Source of the DNA: Woeseia sp.
GTDB taxonomy: Bacteria; Pseudomonadota; Gammaproteobacteria; Steroidobacterales; Woeseiaceae
DNA: 17,143 nt
NCBI GenBank assembly: GCA_003229095.1
Contig: QIHS01000242.1
Coordinates: 1-17,143 of the forward strand
Direction: 5' to 3'
Shown here: piece by piece, positions 8,652 to 14,716 of the stretch
Numbering within the stretch: position 1 is the first letter of the stretch
Layout of the letters: each line of letters opens with the position of its first letter
Notes under the pieces: model-generated
The model's database searches: none
Told to the model about the DNA's origin: nothing
Seen by the model: the letters and a program-made list of their open reading frames with translations, nothing else
Made by a program: the position numbers and the translations under genes

Positions 8652-9854
8652 ATGAGAATTAGAGTCATGATCATCGACGGGCATGCCGAATTCAGATCGT
8701 TGCTCATGCAGCACGTGACGACACACTGGCCGGATGCAAGTTTGTCGTCCTATGACCCGATTAGTTCGGGGCACCTTCCTGACGAATTTTCCGGGGCAGG
8801 CAACGACATCATGCTGCTGGGCGATGTCCAGGGCGATCGAGACCCACTGGTGACGCTGCGGAAGTTTGCGGGTATCCAGGGATTTCCGCCAATCGTCTAT
8901 TTCGGCGTTGATTGCAGGGAACAGGCATTGCAGGCGGGAGCCAGCGCCTACATGCAGAGAAACGACTTCAAACACAATTCGTTCATCGTGCGTGTCAGCG
9001 ACATCATTCATGCGCAACAAACCCTGGCGTCAACCGATTCTTTATTCGTTGGTGATGCGGCGACGGGTATTCATCCGCTAATTAAGGGTTATCAGTTTAT
9101 CAAGCGACTTGCTTCAAGCGAGCATTCCTCTGTCTTCCTGGCAAGACGAGAATCAGACAACGCCCAACTCGTACTAAAAGTCCTGCGGCAGGCTCCGGAT
9201 GCCGATGACGGGCTCGGCGCGTTTGATCGCTTCCTGCAGGAATACGAGTTGATCGCGGAACTGGATCACCCGAACGTCATCAAGATATTCGATCTTGGCG
9301 TGAGCGACGATCACGCTCACATCGCAATGGAGTTCGCGCCTGGTGGCGATCTCAAACGATGTATTGCAGCGGGCATTCTAGAGCATGATGCTGCTGAATA
9401 TACGCGCCAGATTGCCGGTGCACTTACACGGTTGCATGAACAAGGAGTGCTACACCGTGATTTGAAGCCCGGCAATATCATGTTAAGGGCTGATGGCAGT
9501 CTCGCGTTGATCGATTTTGGCCTCGCGAAACGACTGCGTCTCGAACAGGAAATTACCGGCCGTGGGGAGATTTTTGGCACGCCATACTACATGAGCCCGG
9601 AGCAGGGTCATGCCGAGGGTGTCGACGAACGAACCGACATCTACGCACTTGGCGTGATTTTCTACGAGATGCTGACCGGGCGGAAACCCTATCTGGGCGA
9701 CAACGCCATGGGTATCATCGTGAAACATAGCAAGGCGCCGGTGCCGGTTTTGCCGCATCGACTGAGTCAGTACCAGGCCTTGCTTAATCTAATGCTGGCC
9801 AAACGGCCAGAGGATCGCCTGCAGACCGCGAATGAGGTGCTGGAATGGCTCTAG
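8652..9854 (+). CDS. Ser/Thr protein kinase with degenerate receiver-like N-terminus
   Basis: 400 residues from ATG 8652, where the fold begins (MRIRVMIIDG); ATG 8589 would add 21 unconserved residues. Residues 1-125 resemble a response-regulator receiver but lack its chemistry. The acidic pair is reduced to D9-G10, the phospho-acceptor position after DIMLL is G57 (with D58 one place on), and the lysine position (GASAYMQRN) is Q/R. Residues 145-400 are a Hanks-type kinase: VLK lysine K176, HRDLKPGN with D270 and N275, DFG at 288-290, SPE at 315-317, and DIYALG. The glycine-rich loop is replaced by LASSEHSSVFLA, with no glycine. There is no transmembrane segment, so it is probably cytoplasmic. 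The 3' end overlaps miaE by 10 bases, so the two are likely translationally coupled. Substrates are unknown. Confidence 0.85.
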   Translation: MRIRVMIIDGHAEFRSLLMQHVTTHWPDASLSSYDPISSGHLPDEFSGAGNDIMLLGDVQGDRDPLVTLRKFAGIQGFPPIVYFGVDCREQALQAGASAYMQRNDFKHNSFIVRVSDIIHAQQTLASTDSLFVGDAATGIHPLIKGYQFIKRLASSEHSSVFLARRESDNAQLVLKVLRQAPDADDGLGAFDRFLQEYELIAELDHPNVIKIFDLGVSDDHAHIAMEFAPGGDLKRCIAAGILEHDAAEYTRQIAGALTRLHEQGVLHRDLKPGNIMLRADGSLALIDFGLAKRLRLEQEITGRGEIFGTPYYMSPEQGHAEGVDERTDIYALGVIFYEMLTGRKPYLGDNAMGIIVKHSKAPVPVLPHRLSQYQALLNLMLAKRPEDRLQTANEVLEWL

Positions 9855-10468
9855 CATCGCTGCCGCAATCTATCGCGACGTTTCTCGACACGCAGACCCC
9901 CCAGGAATGGATTGACGTGGCTGCAGCGCGACTGCCCGAGTTGTTGCTCGATCATGCCAATTGCGAATTGAAAGCGGCTTCCACCGCACTGGGTTTTATC
10001 TACCGCTATCCGGAAAGAGAAAAACTCGTGCGCCAGATGTCGCGCCTCGCGCGTGAGGAACTGCGGCATTTTGAGCAGGTGCGAAGAATTTTGTCAGACA
10101 TGTCGGTGCCGTTCGAACACGTTTCGGCTTCTCGTTATGCGGGAACATTGCGTCGCGCAGTGCGAGAAAAAGAGCCGCAGCGGCTGCTGGACATGCTGCT
10201 GGTCGGCGCCCTGATCGAAGCACGTTCATGCGAACGATTTGCGATACTGGTGCCACACCTGCCGGAAGATATCGGCCGATTCTATGCCGGCTTGCTGGCC
10301 TCGGAGGCCAGACATTTTGAGCACTACCTGAATTTTGCGCGCAAAGAATGCGAGGTCGACGAGGATGCTTTCGATACGCGCCTGGCAGAATTGAAAGTGA
10401 TAGAGGCGGAATTGATTTCTTCGCCGGATGCAGAATTTCATTTTCACTCCGGCATCCCGAAAGGCTGA
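9845..10468 (+). CDS. miaE: tRNA-(ms2io6A37) hydroxylase MiaE
   Basis: 207 residues. A non-haem diiron monooxygenase of the ferritin-like fold that hydroxylates the isopentenyl group of ms2i6A37 in tRNAs reading UNN codons. The expected carboxylate/histidine ligands are visible: E41 in DHANCELKAAS, E72xxH75 in EELRHFEQV, E125/E130 in EARSCERF, and E154xxH157 in SEARHFEHYL. ATG 9845 lies inside the last codons of the kinase gene (ATGGCTCTAG), which implies translational coupling. The precursor enzymes MiaA and MiaB are not in the window. It is followed by a long hairpin and the convergent lpxH. Confidence 0.9.
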   Translation: MALASLPQSIATFLDTQTPQEWIDVAAARLPELLLDHANCELKAASTALGFIYRYPEREKLVRQMSRLAREELRHFEQVRRILSDMSVPFEHVSASRYAGTLRRAVREKEPQRLLDMLLVGALIEARSCERFAILVPHLPEDIGRFYAGLLASEARHFEHYLNFARKECEVDEDAFDTRLAELKVIEAELISSPDAEFHFHSGIPKG

Positions 10469-10502
10469 TTCTGCGCGGGCTGTACGGAAGTGCCACCTGT
10501 TC

Positions 10503-10587
10503 GGCATTGCCTGTCAGGTCTTCCTTGACGGGATGGCTCCCTTCGGTCCGCTTGATTCCCATCAAGAAAAACCTGACAGGCAATGCC
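10503..10587 (-). repeat. 31-bp imperfect inverted repeat (long hairpin) between convergent miaE and lpxH
   Basis: The left arm 10503-10533 (begins GGCATTGCCTGTCAGG) and right arm 10557-10587 (ends CCTGACAGGCAATGCC) are complementary at 28 of 31 positions, around a 23-base loop. The three exceptions are C opposite A in plus-strand RNA, which become G.U pairs in minus-strand RNA. The hairpin would therefore be unbroken only in the lpxH transcript, starting about 25 bases after the lpxH stop. Neither side has a T-tract, so it is not a standard intrinsic terminator. It may act as a 3' stabiliser or block to read-through, or be a copy of a genome-wide palindromic repeat. Confidence 0.85.
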
Positions 10588-10612
10588 TTGGACTTTCTCG
10601 CTACGGATATTT

Positions 10613-11350
10613 CTACCGCGCAGGCTCCTGGCGTTGCAGCGCGCTTAACACCGGACCGTCCTCGTCCCAGCGCAATACGCTGCCTTGTTCATACCAGTCG
10701 CCCAATACGATGCGCTTGACCGCTTGACCTTCAACGTTGAGATCGTGAACTGCAGGTCGGTGTGTATGGCCGTGCAGAACAATCTCGACGCCTGCTTCGA
10801 CAAACGCCTGCCGGATCGCATCCGCATTGACGTCCGTGATCTCAGCGCCAATCGCCCCGCCGTGTGCGAGACTGGCCGCGCGAGCCTGCGCTGCAAATGC
10901 AATCCTCTCCTGCAGCGGTTTTTCGAGCATCATTGTCTGCCATTGTGGATCGCGCGCCATCTTTCTGACCGCCTGGTATTTAACGTCGTCGGTACACCAT
11001 GCGTCACCGTGGCTCAGTAATACTTTGTCGCCATGAATATCGATGATGGTCGGATCAGAGAGAATTGTAATGCCAGTTTCCGTGGCAAAATCGTCGCCGA
11101 TCATGAAGTCTCGGTTACCGTGCATGAAAAAAACAGGAATCTGTTTTTTCGTCAGCTGACGCAACGCCTGCTTCGCCCAGGCGTAATGCTCATTCGGGTC
11201 GTCATCACCGACCCATGACTCAAACAGGTCACCCAGGATATAAAGCGCATCGGCGTTGAGCGCTTCGGTTTCAAGAAAGCGCAGGAACTGGTCGGCAATG
11301 TCAGGCCTGTCGGCTTCCAGATGCAGGTCGGAAATGAAAAGTGTGGTCAC
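10613..11350 (-). CDS. lpxH: UDP-2,3-diacylglucosamine diphosphatase LpxH
   Basis: 245 residues. A calcineurin-like metallophosphoesterase that cleaves UDP-2,3-diacylglucosamine to lipid X and UMP, the fourth step of lipid A synthesis, at the inner face of the inner membrane. Metal-binding motifs are complete: DLH (D8, H10), GDLFE (D41), HGNRD (N79), SHGD (H114) and HGHTHRP (H193, H195). The start is GTG at 11350, preceded on the minus strand by a purine-rich AGAGAG. It lies 14 bases after the peptidyl-prolyl isomerase gene, the ppiB-lpxH arrangement known in other gammaproteobacteria, so an operon is likely. Its presence marks the host as a lipid A-making Gram-negative. Confidence 0.96.
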   Translation of the reverse strand: MTTLFISDLHLEADRPDIADQFLRFLETEALNADALYILGDLFESWVGDDDPNEHYAWAKQALRQLTKKQIPVFFMHGNRDFMIGDDFATETGITILSDPTIIDIHGDKVLLSHGDAWCTDDVKYQAVRKMARDPQWQTMMLEKPLQERIAFAAQARAASLAHGGAIGAEITDVNADAIRQAFVEAGVEIVLHGHTHRPAVHDLNVEGQAVKRIVLGDWYEQGSVLRWDEDGPVLSALQRQEPAR

Positions 11351-11364
11351 GCGGTTCTCTCTGT

Positions 11365-11940
11365 TTATTCGAATTCGAAGCGATACGCTTTCTTGATCAC
11401 AATTGGTACGATCGGTACGTCGCTGGAAAATCTTCCCTGCGGACCCGTTCGTACACTGGCTATGGCGTCGACGACATCCATTCCGTCTATGACGTAACCG
11501 AACACTGTGTACCCCCAGCCGGCCCGGCTTGAATTCAGCGACTTGTTGTCCTTGAGGTTGATATAGAACTGAGAGGACGCGGTATGCGGCGCCGTTCCCC
11601 TTGCCATGGCAATGGTGCCACGGTCATTTCTCAATCCATTACCGGATTCATTGAAAATATTGCCGTTGGGCGCCTTGAGGTCCAGCCGCGGCGTAAAACC
11701 ACCACCCTGGATCATGAAATCAGCAATTACGCGATGAAATACGGTGCCGTCGAAATAGCCAGCGTCAACGTAGGCGAGGAAATTGGCGACCGTGATCGGT
11801 GCGCGCTTACCATCAAGTTCGACGATGACGTCACCCTCTGTGGTCTCGAACTTTATGTATGGATGTGCAGGTACTTTATCCTGCGGGAGCGCAGCGGGTA
11901 CCAGAATCATTAGCAAAAGTACAAGAAACGCTCTATGCAT
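11365..11940 (-). CDS. Cyclophilin-type peptidyl-prolyl cis-trans isomerase, exported
   Basis: 191 residues. The first 20 (MHRAFLVLLLMILVPAALPQ) are a Sec-type signal peptide, so the enzyme is expected in the periplasm (PpiA-like location), although its place beside lpxH is that of cytoplasmic ppiB. The cyclophilin core is complete: TVANFLAYVDAGYFDGTVFHRVI, DFMIQGGGF, NDRGTIAMAR, SSQFYINLKDN and VFGYVIDGMDVVD. It speeds proline isomerisation in folding proteins. On the minus strand, an extended -10-like TGCTATCGT lies about 30 bases before the start, close to and divergent from the tRNA promoter. I leave the symbol blank because ppiA and ppiB are both defensible. Confidence 0.92.
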   Translation of the reverse strand: MHRAFLVLLLMILVPAALPQDKVPAHPYIKFETTEGDVIVELDGKRAPITVANFLAYVDAGYFDGTVFHRVIADFMIQGGGFTPRLDLKAPNGNIFNESGNGLRNDRGTIAMARGTAPHTASSQFYINLKDNKSLNSSRAGWGYTVFGYVIDGMDVVDAIASVRTGPQGRFSSDVPIVPIVIKKAYRFEFE

Positions 11941-12045
11941 CAGTATCTCATTGGTTGTCGGCTGCCGTTACGATAGCAAAGCGCGGGGTGGTACAAAAGC
12001 TTTGGACTACTATCGGTTTTTCAGGCAGATATCGCACATTTCAAA

Positions 12046-12074
12046 TTGACTGGATTCAATGCTGGTCGTATCAT
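12046..12074 (+). promoter_or_regulatory. Sigma-70 promoter of the tRNA cluster
   Basis: TTGACT (12046-12051), 17 bases, TATCAT (12069-12074): 5/6 matches to each consensus hexamer. The run just after the -10 is GC-rich (CGTGCCCCGCC), the kind of discriminator known at stable-RNA promoters under stringent control. The first tRNA starts 45 bases downstream of the -10. Function is inferred from position and consensus. Confidence 0.72.
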
Positions 12075-12118
12075 CGTGCCCCGCCGGGCCTGGGCCAGGC
12101 GGATATTGATTCTGGAAT

Positions 12119-12193
12119 CGGGGCATGGCGCAGCCTGGTAGCGCATCTGCTTTGGGAGCAGAGGGTCGGGAGTTCGAATCTCTGCCCCGACCA
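12119..12193 (+). tRNA. tRNA-Pro (anticodon TGG)
   Basis: A 7-bp acceptor stem CGGGGCA/TGCCCCG, discriminator A and encoded CCA are visible. The anticodon stem TCTGC/GCAGA encloses TTTGGGA, with anticodon TGG at 12153-12155. The T-arm contains GTTCGAATC. It is the first gene of the cluster after the promoter at 12046. Confidence 0.97.
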
Positions 12194-12237
12194 AGAATCA
12201 TGATTGGATTTCGAGGGTGAAAACACCGCAGAAGCTG

Positions 12238-12314
12238 GTGCCCGTAGCTCAACTGGATAGAGCATCGGCCTTCTAAGCCGAGGGTTGCAGGTTCGAGTCC
12301 TGCCGGGCGCGCCA
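12238..12314 (+). tRNA. tRNA-Arg (anticodon TCT)
   Basis: The acceptor stem GTGCCCG/CGGGCGC has one T.G pair, discriminator G and encoded CCA. The anticodon stem TCGGC/GCCGA encloses CTTCTAA, anticodon TCT at 12272-12274, reading AGA/AGG. It follows tRNA-Pro by 44 bases. A TTTTT run starts just after the CCA, and the AT-richer insert begins here. Confidence 0.97.
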
Positions 12315-12554
12315 TTTTTGATGTTAACTATACGACTTGTTGCCGCAATCGAACTTTTCAATCTCATCCGAAGCACTGAGGCGCTAAAAGATAGTGTTGA
12401 ATGAGATTAGTAGGTGTCCTCATTTAGTGAGAAAAGACGCCAGTTCTGCTATTGCATTCGGTCCCGTAGCGGATATAAGCCACCGTTAAAAGTTGTCATC
12501 GTGTATTGGAGCTTTTAAGCTCTTGTTGAATCGCAGTGCGTAGGAGTGGCCCAA
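12315..12554. other. Gene-free leader of the inserted segment, with a hairpin
   Basis: AT-rich 240 bases between tRNA-Arg and the beta-lactamase-fold gene. The stem AATCTCAT (12360-12367) pairs with ATGAGATT (12401-12408), and an inner imperfect AGCACT/AGTGTT lies within it. A small palindrome GAGCTTTTAAGCTC lies at 12509-12522. A weak TTGTCA-17-TAAGCT pair (12493-12521) might drive the downstream gene. No copy of the tRNA-Arg 3' end was found that would mark an attachment site. Confidence 0.4.
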
Positions 12555-13652
12555 ATGAAGTGTTCAGGTGCATGGATTTTGGCGGCCGTTTTGCTCGTGG
12601 CCTCCTGCAGCGATAGAGCCGTTTCACAAGACCATGCTGAGACAAAATCTCAGAATGAAGGCTTGCATGAGGCCGTTTCCCGGTTTGCATCCGATAATGC
12701 ATTTTCAGGAGTGATTCTTGTCGCAAACCAAGAACGAGTTCTTCTAGAGCGAGCGTTTGACCAGCCGGGAATCAACCAGGAGGTTGCAATTAAGCCCAGT
12801 ACGAAGTTTGCTATCGCCTCCATGACCAAGAGTTTCACGGCTGTTCTAACGCTTCAACTAGTTGAAGCTGATCGTTTGTCGCTTGACGATGTGCTCAAAA
12901 CGCACCTGCCGGAATACTCCGCCGACTACAGCGATCAAGTGACAGTCCGGCAATTGCTCCAAAATCGATCAGGCATTCCCCATTATGTCGATATGCCGGG
13001 CTGGTTCGACAACGACTATAAGCGATCCTTGACGAAAGAGACATTACTTGAAGCTGTCGCTGTGTTACCCCTGAAATTCGAACCGGGAACCGACTATTAC
13101 TATTCAAATATGAATTTCTATCTGCTCGGTCTGATTATCGAAAAAGTGACCGGGGACCCTTACGAGACCCTCCTCAAAAACCGCATACTGGCGCCACTTG
13201 AACTCAACAGTACTGGGCAAATATATGAGGCCGCCCCGATAGAAAAGCTCGTACAAAACTATCTGCGTGAGGATGACGGTTCTCTTACGATGATACCCGT
13301 GACCAACCCCATACTTTTTCGGGCAACGGCGTCTATGTATTCAACCTCGCAGGATCTCTTCAAATGGAGCGCCGCCTTGCGGGATGAAACTTTGTTGACC
13401 AATGAGAGCAAAGCGATCTTGTTCGATCGTGAGGCGCCCCTGGCCTGGAAAGTTGGGGCTATTCCTCTGGACGAAAGCACGCTCCTTCAAGTCATCACCT
13501 ATAACGGTGAACTTCTTGGCTTCACGAGCATGATTACACTGATTTCCGGTCAAAATGGTATCATTATCATTCTGAACAACAACAACGCTGGATATGCCGC
13601 CCTTTCGACCATTACTTTTGAGATAGCGTCGCAGCTATATGGGTCACGGTAG
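12555..13652 (+). CDS. Beta-lactamase-fold serine hydrolase, predicted lipoprotein
   Basis: 365 residues from ATG 12555, chosen because TAGGAG lies 8 bases upstream; GTG 12546 overlaps that site. The N-terminus is a lipoprotein signal with lipobox VASC (C18), so the protein is probably membrane-anchored on the periplasmic side. The class C beta-lactamase/PBP-like family (Pfam Beta-lactamase) is shown by SMTK (S89, K92), LLQNRSGIPHY, and Y-S-N at 183-185. The third motif, usually H/K-x-G before a GF turn, reads YNGELLGF, so the basic residue is missing. It could be an esterase, a D-aminopeptidase-like or carboxypeptidase-like enzyme, or an inactive relative; antibiotic hydrolysis is not implied. 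The gene is AT-richer than its neighbours and sits inside the tRNA cluster, which suggests a later insertion. Confidence 0.85.
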   Translation: MKCSGAWILAAVLLVASCSDRAVSQDHAETKSQNEGLHEAVSRFASDNAFSGVILVANQERVLLERAFDQPGINQEVAIKPSTKFAIASMTKSFTAVLTLQLVEADRLSLDDVLKTHLPEYSADYSDQVTVRQLLQNRSGIPHYVDMPGWFDNDYKRSLTKETLLEAVAVLPLKFEPGTDYYYSNMNFYLLGLIIEKVTGDPYETLLKNRILAPLELNSTGQIYEAAPIEKLVQNYLREDDGSLTMIPVTNPILFRATASMYSTSQDLFKWSAALRDETLLTNESKAILFDREAPLAWKVGAIPLDESTLLQVITYNGELLGFTSMITLISGQNGIIIILNNNNAGYAALSTITFEIASQLYGSR

Positions 13653-13660
13653 GCTTTAAG

Positions 13661-13864
13661 TCACTGGCGAATTATCGTTATAAAACTGTGTTCTCTATTG
13701 AATGGTTCCGGATAATGACCAATAGACGCAGGATTAGGCGTGTCCAGCTGCTTGATGCAGCTTTTAGCCATTTGATTTTTGTCCCAAACCTTTAGTTCTG
13801 TCAAAAATTGGTTCGATGTTTCTCGTTTTAAGTGCGCCAAATCCTCCTGAGTTGGTGATAGCAC
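13661..13864 (-). CDS. Small hypothetical ORF, doubtful
   Basis: 67 codons on the minus strand from a GTG at 13864, with no Shine-Dalgarno and no family I recognise. The frame stays open to 13897, so it may be a remnant of a longer gene. It converges on the serine hydrolase with 8 bases between the stops. The product is hydrophilic (SPTQEDLAHLKRETSNQFL near its start) with no membrane segment. It could equally be chance in AT-rich DNA. Confidence 0.2.
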   Translation of the reverse strand: MLSPTQEDLAHLKRETSNQFLTELKVWDKNQMAKSCIKQLDTPNPASIGHYPEPFNREHSFITIIRQ

Positions 13865-13870
13865 GCAGTT

Positions 13871-13920
13871 GTTTTGTGAGGATTTATCTTTTGTACGCTA
13901 ATATTATTAGCACAATGACT
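13871..13920 (+). repeat. Degenerate repeat unit A, upstream of tRNA-His
   Basis: It reads GTTTTGTGAGGATTTATCTT, then after a short gap ATTATTAGCACAATGAC. It shares the pattern GTGARRATTTATCTTT...TTATTGGCAC..TGACATG with units at 14098, 14170 and 14237. One copy on the 5' side of tRNA-His and three on the 3' side suggest that this tRNA lies inside a repeat array. Confidence 0.5.
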
Positions 13921-13989
13921 AGCCCCGATGTTCAATGAAAATGGCAGGAGAACAGAAGACAGACAGCAGGTAGTGTGCGATCGAATAAT

Positions 13990-14066
13990 GGTGGGCGTAG
14001 CTCAGTTGGTAGAGCCCCGGGTTGTGATCCCGGTCGTCGCGGGTTCGAGTCCCGTCGTCCACCCCA
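13990..14066 (+). tRNA. tRNA-His (anticodon GTG)
   Basis: It includes the His-specific extra G-1 (13990) opposite discriminator C, the acceptor GTGGGCG/CGTCCAC with one G.T pair, and encoded CCA (14064-14066). The anticodon stem CCGGG/CCCGG encloses TTGTGAT, anticodon GTG at 14024-14026. The last bases CCCCA are also part of a 13-bp inverted repeat with the start of tRNA-Lys. Confidence 0.97.
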
Positions 14067-14367
14067 ATTTTCCCACAATGCGTGCCAGGGCGAAGATGGT
14101 CGGTGAAAATTGATCTTTAGTGCAGTGATGTTATTGGCACTATGACATGTCGAATCGACGGAAGAAATTGGTTGGTGAGAATTTATCTTTAGTGGTTATT
14201 GGCACAGCGACATGCCGATTTGTTTAACGAGGGCACATGGTGAAAGTTTATTCCTAACGAATTAGTGTTTTTGGCAAAACGCTCATCGATGGCTTCTTTT
14301 CAATTACCGCACTAAAGATCAATTTTCACCGACCAATTTTACTCGTCCGAAGGACGAGGGAAAATTG
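14067..14367. repeat. Structured repeat-rich spacer between tRNA-His and tRNA-Lys
   Basis: 301 bases without a gene. It holds a perfect 13-bp inverted repeat at its limits (14062-14074 and 14358-14370, CCCCAATTTTCCC), which enters both tRNA genes. It also holds a perfect 27-bp inverted repeat (14097-14123 and 14309-14335), three degenerate direct repeats (from about 14098, 14170 and 14237), and a hairpin just before tRNA-Lys. The nested arrangement could fold the whole spacer into one long structure. It could be a MITE-like element or a decayed duplication; I recognise no named family. Confidence 0.75.
14097..14335. repeat. Perfect 27-bp inverted repeat pair
   Basis: The arms are 14097-14123 (begins TGGTCGGTGAAAATTGATC) and 14309-14335 (ends GATCAATTTTCACCGACCA). 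They are fully complementary and separated by 185 bases that contain two further degenerate copies of the left arm in direct orientation (14170 and about 14237). Confidence 0.85.
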
Positions 14368-14368
14368 G
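14333..14368 (+). repeat. Hairpin immediately upstream of tRNA-Lys
   Basis: CCAATTTT (14333-14340) pairs with AAAATTGG (14361-14368), and inside it CTCGTCC (14342-14348) pairs with GGACGAG (14352-14358) with a GAA loop. An A versus GG mismatch separates the stems. It has no following T-tract. It shares bases with the 27-bp and 13-bp inverted repeats, so these folds exclude one another. Confidence 0.65.
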
Positions 14369-14443
14369 GGCCTCTAGCTCAGTTGGTAGAGCAGGAGACT
14401 CTTAATCTCTTGGTCCGGGGTTCGAGTCCCCGGGGGCCCACCA
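14368..14443 (+). tRNA. tRNA-Lys (anticodon CTT)
   Basis: The acceptor GGGCCTC/GGGGCCC has one T.G pair, discriminator A and encoded CCA. The anticodon stem GGAGA/TCTCT encloses CTCTTAA, anticodon CTT at 14401-14403. The D-arm TAGCTCAGTTGGTAGAGCA is canonical. The 3' flank (CCAATTTTCC) matches the 3' flank of tRNA-His. Confidence 0.96.
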
Positions 14444-14494
14444 ATTTTCCTTTGCGCCCAGGCCGAATTTAATTCAGGAAAGTAGCCCCAAACG

Positions 14495-14518
14495 AATCAC
14501 CCGGCAGGGTGATTTTTC
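14495..14518 (+). terminator. Intrinsic terminator after tRNA-Lys
   Basis: A perfect 8-bp stem AATCACCC/GGGTGATT with loop GGCA is followed directly by a T-run (TTTTT including the last stem bases, then C). It closes the Pro-Arg-His-Lys part of the cluster and lies 4 bases before the -10 box of the next promoter. Confidence 0.85.
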
Positions 14519-14522
14519 GCGT

Positions 14523-14528
14523 TATAAT
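14523..14528 (+). promoter_or_regulatory. -10 box of a promoter for tRNA-Leu (and perhaps tig)
   Basis: A perfect TATAAT is followed by the GC-rich GCGCGGC, a stringent-type discriminator, 25 bases before tRNA-Leu. The -35 position falls in the loop and stem of the terminator just upstream and does not match consensus. The call rests mainly on the perfect -10 and position. Confidence 0.6.
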
Positions 14529-14553
14529 GCGCGGCTGAGCGGCGGGCAACGAC

Positions 14554-14638
<85 letters not shown>

Positions 14639-14716
14639 TCTTCCCCGGTACAAGCGTTAATTAACTACCCGATCACGGCAGACAGCATCGATCGGGTGGC
14701 AAAAGGGCAGGACTAC

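Larger units (their letters stand above)
13653..13989. other. AT-rich stretch between serine hydrolase and tRNA-His
   Basis: Apart from the doubtful minus-strand ORF at 13661-13864, this 337-base stretch holds a GCTAAT/ATTAGC palindrome (13897-13911) and one degenerate unit of the repeat found after tRNA-His (13871-13920, GTGAGGATTTATCTTTTG...TTATTAGCAC). I find no convincing promoter for tRNA-His; it may depend on read-through from the upstream cluster promoter or the hydrolase. Confidence 0.4.

Noticed and set aside
10503..10587. Hairpin as a normal bidirectional intrinsic terminator
   Set aside because: No T-tract follows on either strand, and the stem is far longer than usual terminators.
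10996..11350. Plus-strand ORFs antisense to lpxH and the isomerase
   Set aside because: They are mirror frames of two well-supported genes with intact active-site motifs.
12360..12408. Integron attC-like site
   Set aside because: A hairpin is present, but the conserved attC core ends (GTTRRRY and its partner) are absent and there is no cassette order.
12238..13989. Integrative element with att sites at tRNA-Arg
   Set aside because: No integrase gene and no second copy of the tRNA-Arg 3' end within the segment.
13928..14113. 61-codon ORF across tRNA-His
   Set aside because: Its codons run through a complete tRNA gene; no Shine-Dalgarno and no family resemblance.
13871..14335. Repeat units as a CRISPR array
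   Set aside because: The units are degenerate, irregularly spaced, interrupted by a tRNA, and no cas gene is near.
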